Shown one piece after another: positions 58,887 to 64,000 of a DNA stretch of 64,000 bases. A program made the translations under genes and the position numbers. The notes beneath the pieces are model-generated. The model searched no databases and had not been told where the DNA came from. It was given only the letters and a program-made list of their open reading frames with translations. The DNA is from Pilatotrama ljubarskyi (lineage: Eukaryota > Basidiomycota > Agaricomycetes > Polyporales > Polyporaceae), in assembly GCA_022385805.1 (NCBI GenBank), contig MU277773.1, forward strand, positions 1-64,000. Direction: 5' to 3'. Within the stretch, counting starts at the first letter, position 1. Each line of letters opens with the position of its first letter.

Positions 58887-60998
58887 CTACGCACCTTGAG
58901 ATATCGCGATAGCCGTGGATTTGCCCGCGATACTTGGACTTCGGCGCATCACGCGTTCGAGCTGAGCTACGTAGTCAAGCACTTCAGCGCGGCGGTCGAG
59001 CCAATCTTGATCCGCCCACGTCGGAGAGCCACATTCCTCGAGGTATGTCGCTGACGCCCGGAAGGTTTCCACTAGAGAGGTAGTAACGAGGTCGCGAGCG
59101 GCACAGGGGTCGGGAAGACGGGTCAGGAATTGCACGAAATCGACGCAGTGCCTGAGGACCATCGGATCACGCATCCATTGTCGCCAGAGAGGCGTTTCCA
59201 GGAATGCGTCGAGGGAGAAGATGAGGTCCTTAGCTTGTTCTTGTCGTTGATCAGTGGCCTCTAGAGGCACGCCAGTCTGAGGGATACAGACCGCATAAAG
59301 GGCCAAAGCACGCGTGACGAACAGCGTATAGGCAGAGCAGGAGACCGGTGGTGGTTCGGGCTTCCTTCTGCTCGCGATGACGCCTAAGCCACGCATTACT
59401 GGAGGAGACATGTAAGACGAGAGACCAGGCGTATTGAAATAGATACTCACCGTCTTCGCTGCCCGAAGGAAACCCGTGCCGTGGGAAGTGGGGCACCTCC
59501 AGCAGGACGTTGCGGAGAATCGCAAGTGCCAGCTCTTCTACATCACAACTGCAGTGGCGTTCGATGTACTTGGCTATAACCGGGAAGAAGAGAGAGTCGA
59601 CCGGCTTGTCGTACGGCCACACCTCTGAGATCCGAAGCATGCGTCGGAGGAGTAGGATGGGCCCGGCGCACGCGCTGTCGCATGGACCGTCCGCGAGCCT
59701 CTCAAGCATATCGAGGTCGAGGTAGTGCAGCGCCAGCCTAGACTGATTGTCCCCCTCGCTCACGCACCGCAGCAGCGGAGTACGTCGGCCGTAGAACGCG
59801 CAGCGCTTGGCCCACAGGGACTCGCACACGTCGGCATGCAAGTCGATCGGGAGATCACGTATGCATAGCCGGCCAGCAGCCAGCAGGTGAGTCGTGTCTT
59901 GAAAGTCGGTGTATCGCCTACGGAGAATGTTTGCCTTGAGTGTGGCGCCGCGATACAGTATCAATTCGCGTTCTCTCTGGAGCAGGTCCTCGTAGTCGGT
60001 CCAGCAATTGGCACTGATGACGGCCTTGGCAATGCGACCAAAGGGTTTATCTGCTGATGCCGCCTGGACGCGCTCAGCTAAGGCACGGACAAGCCTGCGA
60101 CACCGGGGGAACGCGAGAAAGATGCTCTTCATTGCGCGAAACCATGTCTTGGACTGGGGAGAGACAAACGGGCACTCTGGATAGAACACCGGCAGGACGA
60201 CCGTGATGAAATGTGCTGCCATTATGAGGCCAACGAGCAAGGTGGGAATGGCAGCGACGGCAGGATGGAACGTCCACAGCAGCACTACGACGCCCAAGAG
60301 GAACGACATGACGCTGATAGTTGTCAGAGGGGCGATGTTCACCATTACCCTATCAAAATTCCATTCAGTGATCCCGAGCCAACGATACTGTCGGATGAGC
60401 TGCGTCTCCCAGGAATCACCGTGGAGGCCCTCGGTTTGGTAGCGCACCCATTGTTTGCACTGAATGCAGGTGACGACGACGCCGAGGCTCATGACCAGAC
60501 TGATGAAGAGAAGCAGGTTGACCAGGATGATGGCTACCGACGTCTCCTCCGTCGATGACTCGATCGCCTGGGAGGCTGTGAGAGGCGGCTCCGTCGAGTT
60601 CGCAAAGGCCGAATTCAGGGAGAAGCTGCTGAGCTGGGTGGATATTTGAGCGAGCAGGAGAAGTTGGGCATCCGGATGTGATGGCTGCAATGCTGGAATT
60701 GTGACCGCCACGACTGCTGCAGCAACACCGGCCAACAGAGCGGACTACGGAAGTCATCTCACTTCATGCAGCATGACCGAGCATGTCATTGGTTTTAGTG
60801 AACTCACCACAAACAGAAACAGGTCAAGTTCGGCCTGCCACTGGGACAGCTTCTCTGCAACTGCTAGGTTGACTTTTGCTGCAGCCTCATCCCAGGCCGC
60901 ACGAGTGGCGTTCTTGTGAAGGATCCGTGATCAGGCGCTACAATGCGCAAGACGATGACTGCCAAGTTACGAACACACTTTACCTCGTGCTCGGTCAT
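58887..60998 (-). CDS. DUF6535-family membrane protein
   Basis: Four exons (60998-60984, 60912-60808, 60744-59451, 59398-58887) give 641 residues. The N-terminal half has the DUF6535 pattern: WQAELDLFLFVSALLAGVAA, then VNLLLFISLVMSLGVVVTCI, QCKQWVRYQTEG, and two further hydrophobic segments (ISVMSFLLGVVVLLWTF, LLVGLIMAAHFITVVLPVF), so four membrane helices in all. The C-terminal half is soluble and helical. Known: the family is nearly restricted to Agaricomycetes, is highly multiplied there and has no assigned function. The first exon is only five codons (MTEHE), which fits phase but is not proven. Confidence 0.85.
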
Positions 60999-61651
60999 GT
61001 CGATGTCCTTGCAAACTGAAGGCAAATGGGGGTAGTCGTAGAGGTGCGTATATAGTGACCATGCTCTGGGTCGGTCCCCTACCTATGGCGCAGCACGTCA
61101 ACGGCGATCAACGCACGCGGATCTGCCATCAACATGATTTCGATAGGCCGCACACATCGAGCTTAGCACAGATGAGCATGCTTGAGAAGACTTTCCGCTG
61201 TTTCTATTTGCACGCACCTGATCAAGGCCTGGTCATATCATGAAGGCCACAACCTCGCGACGTCTCGCTCGCAGTATTGCTCGAGATCTGGACTGCCAGG
61301 GTAACGGGCCATATCGACTTGTCGGCTCGAGCCTGAGCGACTTACCAGAACCCATGGCCGAGAGCTATTAGAGGTGTGCGATTACACACGCAATTTGTAG
61401 CAGATCTCAGCCTGGGCTGGGGTGACTAGCATGGTGGTAAACCTGGTGCCGCCCCGGATTAACCTGGTTATAATCCAGTGGTGACGTCGATGCACGTAAT
61501 AGTCTTGGCCGAGCGGACAGGCGCCTAAGTCCCGACATACTCAAGTCCGCAGGTTTCCAGACGTTCACCGACTCTCCGTCTGCTTGCACTCGACTCGCGC
61601 ACACTTCGCCCTCGGGCACTCAAACCCCTACGGCATCGGAGGACAGAGCAG
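60999..61651. other. Divergent promoter region
   Basis: 650 bases between DUF6535 and NTE1 start codons. No gene or repeat recognised. Confidence 0.5.
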
Positions 61652-64000
61652 ATGGAGACCTTGGATGGGAGCGCGGCCCAGGACAGGCATCCTCTCATCC
61701 TGCTTCTCTCGGCGTTCTTCTGGGTCATCCGTGCGTCCACATTGTCGTCTGCCGGTGATTGACAGCTATCCTGACCGTGTCCATACAGTCTGGATTCTGT
61801 CATGGATCAAAAGTTTAGTTGCATTTGCGACAATATCTGTCCCCAAGTTCATCTATGCCGTTCTGTCGTACTCAATGACCTTGACGGTACAGTCTTCCTT
61901 CCCAGTCTAGCCCAGGTGCACTTCTGATCACACCCACCGGATAATTAGCTCAATTTCTGGTCATTCGCCCTTCTCTTTGTGGCCTTCGCCGTCGCATTGA
62001 ACTATTGGATACGCTTCCGTTATCTCAACAAGTACACCCAGTTGAAGGAACCTCCGCTGGTCAAGGCGGACGCGCAAGAGCTGCATCCAGATGTGAATAC
62101 ACCAGAACAGCCACCTGCGTTCCACAACTACTTGGACGAGTTTCTGCAAGCCGTTCGCGTCTTCGGTTTCCTGGAGAAGCCCGTGAGTCTGCATTCTCTC
62201 ACTGCATTGTTTCCCGTCCAATGCTGTTCCGCAGGTGTTTCACGAGCTCGCCCGGCACTTGCAGACTAGGCGTCTAATTGCTGGCGATACCCTACCGCTC
62301 GATGAGGATAAGAGCTTCTACTGTGTCATAGACGGTAATGTGCAGGTCTATGCCCAGACCGGCCAGCCGACCGTGCATGGTCAAAGCGGCTCATGGGACG
62401 AGGAAGACATGAACGGGTATCAGCTGCTGAACCAAGTCGGCTCTGGAGGAACGCTATCTAGCCTGTTTACGATCCTTAGTCTCTTTACGGAGAATGTCAA
62501 GATGAGTTGGCAGGACGGCGACAGGCCGGACGAGCCCATGGATATTCGTAGCAGATCCTCTTCTGCACGACCAACAGTGAGGACGAGGAGTAGACGCTCC
62601 AATTCCGACGTCAGCCAACTAGATCTCAGTGCTGCCCCCGCTCAGCGGTCTCGAAGCAACTCCGTGTCTTCCTCAGGCTCTACTGTTCATGGCGTCGACA
62701 TTGGCCCGCCTCGTGGCCGGTCTACCTCTCGTTCCACGCGGACTCCACGGATCCCCTCAGGTGGTCTTCCACCGTCGTCGCGGACGACCACAAATGCCAC
62801 GACGCAGTCTCAGGTCCATTACAGCGCTGTCGCGCGTGCAGCGGAAGACAGCACACTCGCCGTCATACCGGCGGAGGCATTCCGACGCCTGACCAAGAAG
62901 TTTCCGAAAGCGGCTGCACATATTGTTCAAGGCAGGTGTGTCTGCACATCCGTTAGAACGATCATTAACTTGCCTGCCGTGTTCCAGTGATCCTCACGCG
63001 CTTCTCCCGCGTCACATTCAATGCCGCACACAACTATCTGGGCCTCACTACCGAGGTACTCCGGACCGAGAAAGCTATCAACGACATCGCCTGTCACCCG
63101 CTACCGCAGTCATTCTATGAAGGTGGCCTGAGGCAACTCCGGCAGCGCTTCGACGGGGTTACAATCTCAAGCGACTCAGACTCAGAAAGCGACTACTTCA
63201 GCTACGCTTCTTCGCGGAACCCCTCCAAGACTACTCTCTTTGACGAACTTAAGACCAACCCTTCCCCCGCTGCGAGCGGCGCCAAGTACTCGCCTGCCAC
63301 ACCCTTCAAAGGTCATGGCTCACGCCACTTTGTCCAAGCCGGGGACCTCCTCACCTCGACAGGCAACAACGGCGAAGGCCCGCGTCCCATGGCACGCACT
63401 ATCAGTAGCACCTTCGCGATGCCGACGCCAAGGCCGGAACCGTTATTCGGCCAGACGCGGGACTACAAGGTGCAGCGGTTGTCCACGGATGAGTTCGACC
63501 TGCGCGAGGAGGTCATGTCGTGCATCGCCAAGTCAATCGGCCTCATCCAGCCGCCGATAAGTGGCGAAGATTCGATTGAGGCGTCACCTGCGTTCTCCCC
63601 CAGCGATGGCGGTCGCTCGTCACGCACCGCGAATATGTTCAGGTCGTCGTTCGGCTCGTTGTCGTTGTTGGAGCTCGGGGACGACATGTCGAGCAGAACG
63701 GAGAGCTCGTCGTCAATCTTCGCGGATGGGTATATCAGCAATCTGGACAACGAGGTGGAGATCCTGTTCTTCCCCGCTGGTTCGATCCTTGCAAAGGCTG
63801 GCGAGAGAAATACGGGTGAGTGCCTGAGCTCTTCCATGCCGAAGGCGTCTGACTAACGGCTGCGGTAGGGCTGTTCTATGTAATTGACGGCTTCCTTGAT
63901 ATGATTCTCCCTGTTGAGGAGAACGCAAACGAGGCTAGCAGGGCAAAGAAGCACAAGCAAAAGCAAGAGCAAGAGCGGGAACGTTCTTCGTCTCGGTCGG
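61652..64000 (+). CDS. NTE1: Lysophospholipase NTE1 (partial, runs off right edge)
   Basis: Exons 61652-61730, 61789-61886, 61949-62182, 62235-62931, 62988-63815 and 63869 onward join in phase. Known: NTE1 is an ER-anchored patatin-type phospholipase B that deacylates phosphatidylcholine to glycerophosphocholine, regulated through cyclic-nucleotide-binding-like domains. Seen: N-terminal helices (HPLILLLSAFFWVI, SLVAFATISVPKFIYAVLSY, FWSFALLFVAFAVALNYWI), the first CNB-like domain (FHELARHLQTRRLIAGDTLP; FYCVIDGNVQVYAQTG), broken by a Ser/Arg-rich insert, then VILTRFSRVTFNAAHNYLGL and the start of a second CNB-like domain (VEILFFPAGSILAKAGERNTG, LFYVIDGFLDMILPV). The catalytic patatin domain lies beyond the window. 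The intron at 62932-62987 has a GC donor. Confidence 0.95.

Overview
The window is nuclear DNA of an agaricomycete fungus, most likely a wood-decaying polypore. Genes carry many introns of about 50-65 bases with GTRNGT donors and short YAG acceptors. They include a GH7 cellobiohydrolase, a chitin synthase, a DUF6535 membrane protein, BTB and SUN families that are expanded in Polyporales, and a Tnp2-type CACTA transposase. Almost every gene is interrupted, so I rebuilt exons by matching splice sites, reading phase and protein family.

Region 1-13.5 kb looks like accessory DNA. It holds a SUN-domain protein running off the left edge, an unrecognised single-pass membrane protein, a WD40 protein with a hydrophobic C-terminus, a probable F-box/LRR-like protein, a coiled-coil protein with a membrane anchor near its C-terminus, and a nearly intact CACTA/Tnp2 transposon gene followed by about 600 bp of low-complexity minisatellite.

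Region 13.5-31.2 kb holds a D-amino-acid oxidase, a very long coiled-coil protein, a GH7 cellobiohydrolase without a cellulose-binding module, an Mdm1-type PXA-RGS-PX-nexin protein and a mitochondrial carrier. Region 31.3-31.9 kb has two divergent, intron-containing tRNA-Trp genes.

Region 32.5-64 kb holds pantothenate kinase (CoA synthesis), a protein with three homeodomains, a tandem pair of BTB proteins, a tandem pair of zinc alcohol dehydrogenases, chitin synthase, casein kinase I (delta/epsilon type), coatomer gamma subunit, a DUF6535 protein, and the 5' half of NTE1 phospholipase running off the right edge.

There is no operon-like cluster. Most genes are conserved eukaryotic functions placed side by side. 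The most unusual items are the triple-homeodomain gene with matching intron positions, the SUN gene lying near a KASH-like tail-anchored coiled-coil gene, the transposon with its repeat-rich flank, and the divergent tRNA-Trp pair.
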